From positions 1 to 61,654 of the forward strand of contig JALHNL010000009.1 of assembly GCA_022843545.1 (NCBI GenBank): 61,654 bases of DNA, given 5' to 3'. How positions within the stretch are numbered: the first letter of the stretch is position 1; each line of letters opens with the position of its first letter. Position numbers and translations under genes: made by a program. This document shows, piece after piece, positions 16,682 through 24,643 of this stretch. This DNA is from Phycisphaerales bacterium (GTDB lineage Bacteria; Planctomycetota; Phycisphaerae; Phycisphaerales; UBA1924). The notes below the pieces were generated by a model that ran no database searches, was not told where the DNA came from, and saw only the letters and a list, made by a program, of their open reading frames with translations.

Positions 16682-17218
16682 TCAGTTCTCCGGGTCGATT
16701 CTCCCCGCCCGGTCAGACTGCTGCACACGGTTCCACGCATCACGCACGGCGTGCCGAGCGTGGTCCCACTCCAGCTGGCACTCGCCCCTGGCCCAGCTCC
16801 AGCCGCGCTCCAGCTCGGCCTCCATGCTGTCGAACGATCGCTGCTTGTCGATCTGGCGACGACAGCTCTCCCAGCCGTATCTGTACGCCGAGGCGTAGTC
16901 GACTGACTCGGCCAAGTGACTCGGGCACGGCCCCAGCAGGTGATCCTCGCTCCCGTACGGAGTCTTCGCCGAAGGATTCACCGCCTCGGCCGCGGCCTTG
17001 CCCGCCAGACCACCCACCACGGCGCCGATCGCCGCGCCGGCCATCATGCCGACGGGACCGGCCAGCAAACCGCCCGCCGCTCCGGCCAGCGCTCCGGCGC
17101 CGACAGCCCCCATCCCGACACCGATTGGGTGCGCACCGGGCTCGCCACTGATCGGGTCCGCATGGGCCCGGCTCGGTTCCACCTTCATGGTGACGTGGTC
17201 TGTGTTCACCCCGTTCAT
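16682..17218 (-). CDS. Glycine-zipper protein
   Basis: This 178-residue protein contains an alternating Gly/Ala hydrophobic block at about residues 31-75 (GAVGAGALAGAAGGLLAGP, then AGAAIGAVVGGLAGKAAAE). This pattern is typical of glycine-zipper helices that pack in membranes, as in bacteriocin-like or envelope-stress proteins. The C-terminal half is hydrophilic and Trp-rich (YRYGWESCRRQID, RGWSWARGECQLEWDHARH). There is no signal peptide. The ATG at 17218 has an AGGAG ribosome-binding site eight bases upstream; the longer frame overlaps the next gene. It is probably in an operon with the PRC-barrel gene 40 bases upstream. Confidence 0.65.
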   Translation of the reverse strand: MNGVNTDHVTMKVEPSRAHADPISGEPGAHPIGVGMGAVGAGALAGAAGGLLAGPVGMMAGAAIGAVVGGLAGKAAAEAVNPSAKTPYGSEDHLLGPCPSHLAESVDYASAYRYGWESCRRQIDKQRSFDSMEAELERGWSWARGECQLEWDHARHAVRDAWNRVQQSDRAGRIDPEN

Positions 17219-17258
17219 GCTCAAGCTCCTGGAAGTGGTTGCCGCGCCGTGCATCCAA

Positions 17259-18845
17259 CTATCGATTCGACCACACCGGCTCCCCGCGCGGGCTCCAAAG
17301 CTGCACCCGCCCGCTCTTGACACCCACCGACTTGGCGATCCAGTACCGATGCCCGCCCACCCGCGCACGGCAGGCCTCGATGGAGATTTCGTCATCGGTG
17401 GAGAACATCGCCTTCTGCTGGTCCATGTACAGCGACGGGCCAAGCAGAACGACCTCGTCGGTCGAGGCGTTCTGGCCCGTGCGGATCGTCACCGCCCGCG
17501 CGGGCTGCACGTCGTTCGAGAACGTGATGGTGCTGATGCGGATCACCTTCCCCGTCAGCGTCTTCTCGGAACCGCCCTCGATGCTCGAGACCACATCCCC
17601 GCCCGCGGCCCACGTCTTGTCCATGCTTATCGTCATCGTCGGCGCGCCCGAGGCCCGGACGCCGAAGCGCGGCGGCTGCACGTTGAAGGCGTCGTAGACC
17701 CCGCTCGCACCGGGGCCGACGCTCAGCGTCGTGATGTCCGACGGGGTCTCGGCACTCGCCAGAACCATGTCTTTGGACGCATCAATGCGCACCGGTCCCT
17801 CCAGCGACACGGTCGCCACCGACCACGGGATCAGCCGCTTGGTGTCGCCCACACCCAGGAAGTTCTCGTTCGGGTCGATCGACATGAACGCGACCTTGCC
17901 CGACGCCCGGTCGATCACGATGTCATGCACACGTCCGCACTCCTGACCCCGGCAATCCACGCGCAGACCAAGCAGGCTGCTCACCAGCAAGTACCGTGAA
18001 GAGAGCGAGGCGTACGCGCGGCCCCTTGAATCCACCGTGTCAGGGGCCCACGCCGGCCGACCGGTCGCCTCTCGAAGATGGAGTTCGCGCTCGCCGTTCT
18101 TCAGGTGCGTCGCGACCAGAAGACGCTCAGGGTCGCGTGGGAGCTCCAGCGTGTCCACCGTCACGCGGTCGCCCCGCATCGGTGCAGAGGGCGAACTGTT
18201 CACGTACCACGAGGGGCCCATCGCCAGGCGATGGATCGCGCCGTCGCTCGTTCGCACGTCGGCCACGACTTCCTCACCGAACGCGCTGGTGTTGACCCGC
18301 TCCACCCGGACCACTTCACCCTCAACCCTCACCTTCCGGCCAGACTCCAGGCTGCCCACGTATGGATCGTTCATCGGCGCCGCATCCGCCTCGATGGCCT
18401 TGCGCAGCGCGATGGTGTTCTCGGCCTTGGATTCGCCGATCACCGACCACGACTGGGCCGTGTACTCCGGGTACGTCTTCAGGCGCTCGGGCGTCATGGA
18501 CAGGATGAACCGGTCCCGACCCGTGCCACCCTCCCAGCCGAACGCGGAGTAGGGCACCGCCACCAGACGACCGCCCATCCCCATCGTCGCGCCAGACTCG
18601 AGAATGACGTGCTGGATGCGGCCCGAGCCACGGTCCAGGATCAGGTCCGACACCTTCGCGATCGACTCGTCGTTGGTGTTCACCACCTCGCGCGACAGCA
18701 GCCACTTGGCGGATCGGAAGTCGGCCGGGCGGGCCGGATTCACGACCCCGGCCGCGCCGGGCGTCGCATCCGCGTTCACCGCGCGAACACCACCCGAGCA
18801 CAGCACGAGCGCGAGAAGCACCGAAGCTTTCAAGCTCTTCTTCAT
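17259..18845 (-). CDS. Secreted PRC-barrel protein with two barrel domains
   Basis: This 528-residue protein has a signal peptide (MKKSLKASVLLALVLCSGGVRA cleaved near residue 22-26). Two PRC-barrel-like domains are visible: one at about residues 45-110 (SREVVNTNDESIAKVSDLIL, then VPYSAFGWEG) and one at about 275-345 (SLLGLRVDCRGQECGRVHDI, then KRLIPWSVATVS). PRC-barrels bind surfaces or RNA-processing partners in the cytoplasm; secreted versions are common in stress-related operons with no defined role. The downstream glycine-zipper gene strengthens an envelope-stress reading, but this is inference. Confidence 0.75.
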   Translation of the reverse strand: MKKSLKASVLLALVLCSGGVRAVNADATPGAAGVVNPARPADFRSAKWLLSREVVNTNDESIAKVSDLILDRGSGRIQHVILESGATMGMGGRLVAVPYSAFGWEGGTGRDRFILSMTPERLKTYPEYTAQSWSVIGESKAENTIALRKAIEADAAPMNDPYVGSLESGRKVRVEGEVVRVERVNTSAFGEEVVADVRTSDGAIHRLAMGPSWYVNSSPSAPMRGDRVTVDTLELPRDPERLLVATHLKNGERELHLREATGRPAWAPDTVDSRGRAYASLSSRYLLVSSLLGLRVDCRGQECGRVHDIVIDRASGKVAFMSIDPNENFLGVGDTKRLIPWSVATVSLEGPVRIDASKDMVLASAETPSDITTLSVGPGASGVYDAFNVQPPRFGVRASGAPTMTISMDKTWAAGGDVVSSIEGGSEKTLTGKVIRISTITFSNDVQPARAVTIRTGQNASTDEVVLLGPSLYMDQQKAMFSTDDEISIEACRARVGGHRYWIAKSVGVKSGRVQLWSPRGEPVWSNR

Positions 18846-19005
18846 CAGACACCTGCTTTCACATTACGGCGTGATCCGGAACAGTTCGAACTCGCGGCGG
18901 ATGGAATCGCTCTCTTCGCGGATCCGCCGGTTCTTGTGACGACCTTATATTGTCGCACACATCCCGCCATCCGCCATCGGGGAGGCTTCCTCGGATTCTC
19001 TCAAC

Positions 19006-19833
19006 TCACGCCTGCGCCAGCCCTTCCCGGATCGCAAACCGCATCAGGTCCGCGCGAGCCACGATACCCAGCTTCTTCATCATCCGGTCCTGGTGACCGT
19101 CGATCGTCTTCACGCTCCGGCACAACTGCGCGGCGATCTGCGTACGAGACAACCCCTTGCCGATCAAGCGCAGAATCTCCGCCTCGCGAGCCGTCAGCGA
19201 GTCCAGGTGAGTGATCGGCACGCCCGCACCTGTCAAGGCGATCTCAGGCTCCCTCAGCCCGGCGGCCCCGGGCTTGTCCGTCGCGATCGGTCGGCATCGT
19301 TCCCTCACCATCGGCCCAAGCACGAACGTGCCGCCCCGATGGCGAACCACGTCGTGAATGCCCCGCACGATGTTCTCCAGCTCGTCCGATTTCGCGAAGT
19401 ACGCGCACACGCCCGCCGCGAACGCGGCCGAGATGTAGCCGTCACGGATGTGCGCGCTCAGCACGATCACCCGCACCTCAGGCCTCCGCCGCCGCAGCCG
19501 GTCGGCCATCTCGAACACATCTGCCCCCGGCATCTCGATGTCCAGCAGCACCGCGTCGGGCTTCAGCCGCTCAACCTCCTCCAGCAGACGATCCGCCGTG
19601 GCCAGCCTCCCCACAACCTGGATGTCACCGGTGATCGAGAACTGCGCACGCAGCCCCTCCACCAGCACCGCGTGGTCATCCACGCACAGCACGCGGACCG
19701 GGCCCGATGCCGCACGCTTGGGCGCCCGCGTCGCGATGGGGTCCCTCGAGCCGCCGCCCCCGGGCCCGGATGAACCACGCGCGACCGGCAACTTGGCTTC
19801 CACCTCGACCGACTTGGCACTCCGACGGTTCAT
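19006..19833 (-). CDS. NarL/FixJ-type response regulator
   Basis: This 275-residue regulator has a receiver domain at about residues 46-165 with acidic pair D52/D53, phospho-acceptor D98 in AVLLDIEMPG, and the conserved Ser and Lys (VLSAH; YFAKSDE). A LuxR-type helix-turn-helix closes the protein (LTAREAEILRLIGKGLSRTQ, then VKTIDGHQDRMMKKLG). An unusual 45-residue Gly/Ser/Arg-rich N-terminal extension precedes the receiver. Its start codon overlaps the kinase stop by four bases, so the pair is translationally coupled. It should control transcription in response to the adjacent kinase. Confidence 0.92.
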   Translation of the reverse strand: MNRRSAKSVEVEAKLPVARGSSGPGGGGSRDPIATRAPKRAASGPVRVLCVDDHAVLVEGLRAQFSITGDIQVVGRLATADRLLEEVERLKPDAVLLDIEMPGADVFEMADRLRRRRPEVRVIVLSAHIRDGYISAAFAAGVCAYFAKSDELENIVRGIHDVVRHRGGTFVLGPMVRERCRPIATDKPGAAGLREPEIALTGAGVPITHLDSLTAREAEILRLIGKGLSRTQIAAQLCRSVKTIDGHQDRMMKKLGIVARADLMRFAIREGLAQA

Positions 19834-21434
19834 TCGGCACCCCCTGGCTGTTCGCCTGCTTGACGCCCGAACACTCCACCCCCGATCACGTGGCGCATGG
19901 CTTCGAAGTCATCGGGTGGATCGATCACGCTCGCGTCCAGTCGCGTCCATCGCGCAGCCTGCCCTTTGGGCGGCATCCCCAGCAGCACCAATCGACGCTT
20001 GGGATGCCCTCGCCGCCAACGGCTCGCCCGAGTCAAGGCCCGCACGCTCGCCCGGGTAATCCACAGGTCGGCCGATCCCGGGCCCGCGCCACGCACCACC
20101 GACAACCGGTAGCCCGCGCTGACGAGAATCTGCGTCAGCAGCGCCACCGTGCGGTGATCATCTATCGACACAACCGCGGTCTTCGGCCTGTCCCGGTTAC
20201 CCGCCTTCGGCCTGCGAACATCCGCCGCCACCGGAAGCACCAGCGTGACCACGGTGCCCCGCCCGGGCTCGGACTCGAGTTCAACACTCCCGCCCGCACG
20301 TATCGCCACCTTTCGGACAAGCGGCAGACCAAGCCCCGTGCCCATGCCCCGCGGCTTGGTGGTGAAGAACATGTCGAACGCGCGGTGCATGATCGCCGCC
20401 GGCATCCCCATCCCGTTGTCGGCCACCCGGAGACGCACGCTCTGCCCGCTTTCGTCGATCGAGGCCGAGACCTGCACGCGTGCGCCACGCCGCTTCTTGG
20501 CCAGCGCCTCGCCCGCGTTCACGATCAGGTTCAGCATCGCCTGAGTGAGCCAATGGGGCGCAATCGCGACCTTCGAGAGCCGAGGTCCCAGCGCGGCGAC
20601 CACCTTCACATGCTTCGGGACGGCCCTGCGCAGCAGCGGTCCCACCTGAGTCCAGCACTCCTTCAGATCCGTCGGGCCCTCAGAGTCCGGCGCGGCCCCC
20701 GGGCCGTCAGGATCGAGCGCCAGATAGTGCAGCCCGTCGCTCAAGTGCTGGAGATACGTGATCGAACGCCGCACCGCCCGAAGATGCCCCAGCCCCCGCG
20801 GGGTGATCCCCGCGTGCTCGATCGCGTTCAACCTCGCCCTCACCGGCAGCAGCACGTTGCTCATGTCGTGCCCCACGCCGGCCGCCAGCGTGCCCAGAGA
20901 AGACATGCGGTCCGCCAGATGAAGCCGCAGATTCGCCGTCGCCAGGGCTCTGGTCTGCTCGGTGATCAGATTCTGCAGACGCACTCGCTCCTCGTTCGCG
21001 TCGCGCCCCACGTCGATCTTCTGCGTCACATCCCGGACGATGCCGATGAAGAACGGGGACGAGTGCGCGGGCAGATCCGCCCGCGACATCGACAACTCGA
21101 TCCGGATCCGCTTTCCGTCCTTGCGCAACGCGCTGAATTGCCCTGTCTTCTCCAGCGCGGCCGGCCTGTCCGCATGCCGATAACGGTCCAAGTAGCGATC
21201 AAGAGCCGAGCGCCGCGGCTCGGGAATCAGCATCTTCACATTTCGCCCGAACAACTCGGTGGGCGTCCAGCCGAAGATCTGCTCGACCGACTCGCTCGCC
21301 GACTGGATGATCCCGCCGGCGTCCATGGTGATGATCGGATCCAGGATCGGTTGCTCAACCCCGCCTCGCCGCGGAGTGCTGCGCCGCGGACGCGCTCTGC
21401 CGCCTCTCTTGCGCCGTGGTGCACGGGTCGCCAT
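19830..21434 (-). CDS. PAS-domain sensor histidine kinase with degenerate receiver-like tail
   Basis: This 534-residue soluble kinase has a PAS domain at about residues 28-140 (PIITMDAGGIIQSASESVEQ; FGWTPTELFGRNVKMLIPEP), a dimerisation/H-box with H189 in GVGHDMSNVLLPVRARLN, and a complete ATPase domain: N-box NLIVNAGEAL, G1 VADNGMGMP, G2 GTGLGLPLVRKV. After the ATPase a tail of about 115 residues resembles a receiver fold (VVSIDDHRTVALLTQILVSA) but lacks the phospho-acceptor Asp. No membrane helix is present, so it senses a cytoplasmic signal. It is followed directly by its response regulator. Confidence 0.9.
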   Translation of the reverse strand: MATRAPRRKRGGRARPRRSTPRRGGVEQPILDPIITMDAGGIIQSASESVEQIFGWTPTELFGRNVKMLIPEPRRSALDRYLDRYRHADRPAALEKTGQFSALRKDGKRIRIELSMSRADLPAHSSPFFIGIVRDVTQKIDVGRDANEERVRLQNLITEQTRALATANLRLHLADRMSSLGTLAAGVGHDMSNVLLPVRARLNAIEHAGITPRGLGHLRAVRRSITYLQHLSDGLHYLALDPDGPGAAPDSEGPTDLKECWTQVGPLLRRAVPKHVKVVAALGPRLSKVAIAPHWLTQAMLNLIVNAGEALAKKRRGARVQVSASIDESGQSVRLRVADNGMGMPAAIMHRAFDMFFTTKPRGMGTGLGLPLVRKVAIRAGGSVELESEPGRGTVVTLVLPVAADVRRPKAGNRDRPKTAVVSIDDHRTVALLTQILVSAGYRLSVVRGAGPGSADLWITRASVRALTRASRWRRGHPKRRLVLLGMPPKGQAARWTRLDASVIDPPDDFEAMRHVIGGGVFGRQAGEQPGGAE

Positions 21435-21589
21435 AGCGCAAGTCTAAGGGGCATACTCAACCCGACAATCCCCGCTTGTGTTGATGAGGGAACTTTCCCT
21501 GTTGCGTTCCGCTCACCTTTCGATGACGATGTTCAGGATGCTGTACGCCTTCAGAGTTGCACGAGCATGGACGCTCCAAGGAGTCCGCC

Positions 21590-21793
21590 ATGCCGCGATG
21601 CACACGTTCTGGCGCCTGTACCGATCTCAGTTCACCCGTTATGCGGGCGTTGATCACCGCGATCGCCGATGACGTGAGACGCCGTTGCCGAAGCGAGGGG
21701 CGACTCAGCGTCCCCCTTGTGGAGGCTTATCTCAGGCGCATGGCCCGCACGGCGCGACGCGCGGCTTCGCAAGCTCGCCACCTACATAGGTGA
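21590..21793 (+). CDS. Possible small basic protein
   Basis: This 67-residue reading frame lies in the gap between the histidine kinase and the next gene. It has a good ribosome-binding site (AAGGAG, six bases before the ATG). The sequence is Arg/Ala-rich with an amphipathic helical middle (ALITAIADDVRRRC; VEAYLRRMARTARRAASQ). I recognise no family. In GC-rich DNA such frames often arise by chance, so this is a weak call. The flanking 21435-21589 and 21794-21954 hold nothing else I can support. Confidence 0.3.
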   Translation: MPRCTRSGACTDLSSPVMRALITAIADDVRRRCRSEGRLSVPLVEAYLRRMARTARRAASQARHLHR

Positions 21794-21954
21794 GTGAAGC
21801 CCGTCGCCCAGCCCTTCACCCCCGACCCCCCAATACCCGGGACCGCTCAGGCTCCGCTTCTCGCGGTGCACGAGCCCGCAGGCCGCCCGAAGGCTGCAGC
21901 GACAATGGATGGCGACGACTCTCGTCATCGCCATCCTGGAGGAGAGAGTATCCG

Positions 21955-22689
21955 TTACCGCGCGCGGCGACGGCGGCCGAAGCACAGGCCCAGCACCGGG
22001 CCGCCCAGCAGCGCGATCGCCGACGGCGCAGGCACCACGCTCGCGGCGAAGCCAAAGTCGCCCGACTCAGAGAAGCTGACCAGACCGGTCGGCACAGCCA
22101 CAATGTTCCACGAGAGGCCGTTCCAGTTCACGAACTGGAACGTGCCGGGATCGTTCAGACCCAGGACCTCGTCGTCGAGCTGGTTGAACCGGAACGTCGT
22201 GCTGTTGCCAGGGATCATCCCCGCCCAAGCGAAGGCGTCACCCGCACCGTTGCTGTTCCAGGAGAAGTCGCCCGAAGCGATCCTCGAGTTGGTGCTCAGC
22301 CCAGACACCGCCACGTCGCCGTTGGTGTCCATCAAGAAGGCGAGGTTCGCCCCGTTCGCGATGCTGTCCATGTGCACGAACGCGGGGGCGGCCGTGCCCG
22401 GATTCAGCATCTGATCGATCAGCACGATCAACGCCAGACCGCGATCCGTGTCCGCGGCCAGGATCGACACCTTGCCGTTGGTGGCAACGCCGCTGGAGTT
22501 GAGCGACTGATGCACCGCCGTCAGGGACGGGGTGGTCCAGTTCGTCTGGCCCGGCCCCAGCAGCACCTGAGACAGCGGGCCCGAGTTCAGCACGATGCCG
22601 CCCCCGATGTCCGACACGTTGATGACCCCGGCGAACGCAGCCGAAGCGGCAGTGCCGACCAGCACAAGAGCGAGACAGGTAGATTTCAT
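21955..22689 (-). CDS. Secreted PEP-CTERM-type protein
   Basis: This 244-residue protein has a signal peptide (MKSTCLALVLVGTAASAAFA) and a C-terminal tail VVPAPSAIALLGGP, a hydrophobic stretch, then FGRRRRAR, a PEP-CTERM-like sorting signal. The body is Asn/Gly/Ser-rich and beta-rich (INVSDIGGGIVLNSG; FQFVNWNGLSWNIVAVP) with no catalytic motif. The ATG at 22689 has an AAGGA site about nine bases upstream and was preferred to a GTG seven codons before it. It stands alone, downstream of the possible small gene at 23068 on the other strand. Confidence 0.75.
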   Translation of the reverse strand: MKSTCLALVLVGTAASAAFAGVINVSDIGGGIVLNSGPLSQVLLGPGQTNWTTPSLTAVHQSLNSSGVATNGKVSILAADTDRGLALIVLIDQMLNPGTAAPAFVHMDSIANGANLAFLMDTNGDVAVSGLSTNSRIASGDFSWNSNGAGDAFAWAGMIPGNSTTFRFNQLDDEVLGLNDPGTFQFVNWNGLSWNIVAVPTGLVSFSESGDFGFAASVVPAPSAIALLGGPVLGLCFGRRRRAR

Positions 22690-23067
22690 AGCGCATGTCC
22701 TTGTGTTCACGTCCCGTGATTACGCCGAGCAAGCCCGCATCCACGACGCGCGTCATGCCGAGCGCCTCCTCACGTTCATGTCACTCTACCTGCCCGTTCA
22801 CCTCCGACCACCCACACACTCTTGTTTGCGCTCTCAACCAGAACTAATGCTCTACGTGCACCGCCGCGCCTGACATATGAGTGCGGTCATCCTCATCGCA
22901 TGCGCCGCTAATCCATCCGCACCTTTGCTCAATCTGTGTCTTGCTTTGACTCGCCAGTACATAAAGCAGGGATAAGTGCTCTATGGCACCACTCGCGATC
23001 ATCGTCATGATTCAATGTACCCGCACGCGCGGGCAGCACGGCACACCCGCTCTCGAGGAGGTTTGGC
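22690..23067. other. Intergenic region without a supportable gene
   Basis: This stretch is less GC-rich than its surroundings and carries stops in all frames. It probably holds the promoter of the PEP-CTERM gene (minus strand) and possibly a leader for the small frame at 23068. A TTGACT at 22946-22951 has no convincing partner -10 element. Confidence 0.4.
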
Positions 23068-23289
23068 ATGATCCCACTCCAGCCCCGCGCCGCCCTTCCC
23101 ACCGCCGTGGTCATCGCCGAGGCGCTTCATGTCGATCCGCGCCGCCCAGGGTCGCTCCGTCTCGCGCGCGACTTGGACGCGGCCTCATCCACAGCCTCGC
23201 CAAAGCCCTCGGCACACTCGCCGTCAATTGTCATCCCACCCCTCACGCTCCCCAGGACCGTGAGACCCGAGCTCGACACGCCTTCCTGA
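23068..23289 (+). CDS. Possible small protein with strong ribosome-binding site
   Basis: This 73-residue frame starts at an ATG preceded by GAGGAGG at ideal spacing. The sequence begins MIPLQPRAALPTAVVIAEAL and is Pro/Ser-rich toward the end. I recognise no family and see no membrane helix. It ends 15 bases before the strong hairpin at 23305-23332. It may be a genuine small gene or a chance frame. Confidence 0.3.
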   Translation: MIPLQPRAALPTAVVIAEALHVDPRRPGSLRLARDLDAASSTASPKPSAHSPSIVIPPLTLPRTVRPELDTPS

Positions 23290-23304
23290 TATCCCCAAAA
23301 ACAC

Positions 23305-23332
23305 CAAGACCCGGGCGCTCGCCCGGGTCTTG
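23305..23332 (-). terminator. Rho-independent terminator of the deoxyhypusine-synthase-family gene
   Basis: A perfect 13-bp stem (CAAGACCCGGGCG / CGCCCGGGTCTTG) encloses a two-base loop, 29 bases past the stop at 23362. On the minus strand it is followed by GTGTTTTTGG, a T-run as expected for an intrinsic terminator. Confidence 0.75.
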
Positions 23333-23361
23333 GCCTTGATTCCGTGTCGTCTCCCACGCGG

Positions 23362-24504
23362 TCAGCGCGACGCCACCCGCTTGCCCGCGCGTCCCGCGAA
23401 CGTCGGCACGCCCTCACCCTTCTCGAACAGGTCGGCGAACTTGAACGCCTTCCGCTTCTTCCACGCGCCGCGGTGGTACGCGTCGCTCGCCAGGAGCGGG
23501 AACAGCGCGCTCAGCTCGCCGAACACCATCTGCTCATGCACGATGTCCACCTTGCCCCACGAGCAGGCCTCGCGGAGCGTGCTGCCCGAGAGCGCGCCGT
23601 CGCGGCTGTCGGCCACGGTCATCTGGATGGCGTACTTGTGCATCCCGATGTCGCCGCGGGCCTTGCCGCCCTTGCGCTCGTTCAGCAGTTCCGCCGCCAC
23701 CACGATGTCCTGCGCGAAGTTCTTGGGCACGCCGCCGCCCAGCATCAGCAGGCCCGTGTCCTTGCACGCCAGCTTGATGTCCGTGAGCTCCCGGAAGTCC
23801 TTGCCCGAGTCGATCGCCACCTGCCCGCGACCCTGCTCGATCGCCTCGGTCTGCTGCAGCACGATCCCGAAGCCCGCCGAGCAGTCGCTGAACGCCGGCA
23901 CGAAGATCGGCACCCGCTTCTGGTAGCAGGTCTTCACGATGCTCTCGTTCTTGGCGAACTTGGGGTTGTTCGCCAGATACGCGCCCATCGCCTCGATGAA
24001 CTCGCGGCTGCTGTACGCGCCGGGCGCAAACGCGTTGAACACCTCGTACGTCGCGTGGTCGCACGCCCGCAGATCGTCCTCGTCGATGTACGTGTCGTAG
24101 ATCCGGTCGATCATCCAGTTGCGCAGCGTCATGTCGTCCACCGGCGGGGCCTCGGGGCTGCCGGGGGCGATGTAGTGCTTGAAGCCCAGGCCCTCGAAGA
24201 AGTCCTGGTCCACGAGGTTGGCGCCGGTGGACACGATCGCGTCCACCATGTTGTTCTCCACCATCGTGATCAGCGCCTTCTTCAGCCCCGCGCTGATCAG
24301 CGAGCCCGCCAGCGTGAGCACGACGCCGCACTCCCTGTCCTTCAGCATCATGCTGTAGATGTCCGCCGCCTGCGCCAGCGTGCGCGACGAGTACGCCATC
24401 TGCCGGTACGAGTCGATCACGCCGCGCGCGTCAAACGCCGTCACGTCGATGTGCTGGATCGGGCGCGAGAGCAGTTCCTTCTTCGTCCACTTGCCGCTGG
24501 CCAT
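23362..24504 (-). CDS. Deoxyhypusine synthase family protein
   Basis: This 380-residue protein belongs to the deoxyhypusine/homospermidine synthase family: NAD-dependent enzymes that move the aminobutyl group of spermidine to a lysine or an amine. The NAD-binding stretches TLAGSLISAGL, VSTGANLVDQD and LMLGGGVPKNF are present, and the catalytic Lys is K318 in CSWGKVD. Bacteria lack eIF5A, the usual substrate, so a polyamine product or another protein target is likely. The start at 24504 has GAGAGG nine bases upstream; an ATG three codons earlier has the site abutting it. A strong terminator follows. Confidence 0.88.
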   Translation of the reverse strand: MASGKWTKKELLSRPIQHIDVTAFDARGVIDSYRQMAYSSRTLAQAADIYSMMLKDRECGVVLTLAGSLISAGLKKALITMVENNMVDAIVSTGANLVDQDFFEGLGFKHYIAPGSPEAPPVDDMTLRNWMIDRIYDTYIDEDDLRACDHATYEVFNAFAPGAYSSREFIEAMGAYLANNPKFAKNESIVKTCYQKRVPIFVPAFSDCSAGFGIVLQQTEAIEQGRGQVAIDSGKDFRELTDIKLACKDTGLLMLGGGVPKNFAQDIVVAAELLNERKGGKARGDIGMHKYAIQMTVADSRDGALSGSTLREACSWGKVDIVHEQMVFGELSALFPLLASDAYHRGAWKKRKAFKFADLFEKGEGVPTFAGRAGKRVASR

Positions 24505-24643
24505 GGGAGTCATCCTCTCTCCCGCGCTCTGCGCGGGATTCGGTCTCGGCCAAGCCCCCCTGGCCTGCGTGATGGATGATGATCGCCGGGGGTGGCGGCG
24601 ATGCACAAGTATACGCGTGATCTCGGCGCTCCGATGCGAAGAC

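Noticed and set aside
22946-22974. Promoter with TTGACT in the gap near 22.9 kb
   Set aside because: No convincing -10 at a normal spacing and no certain gene downstream.
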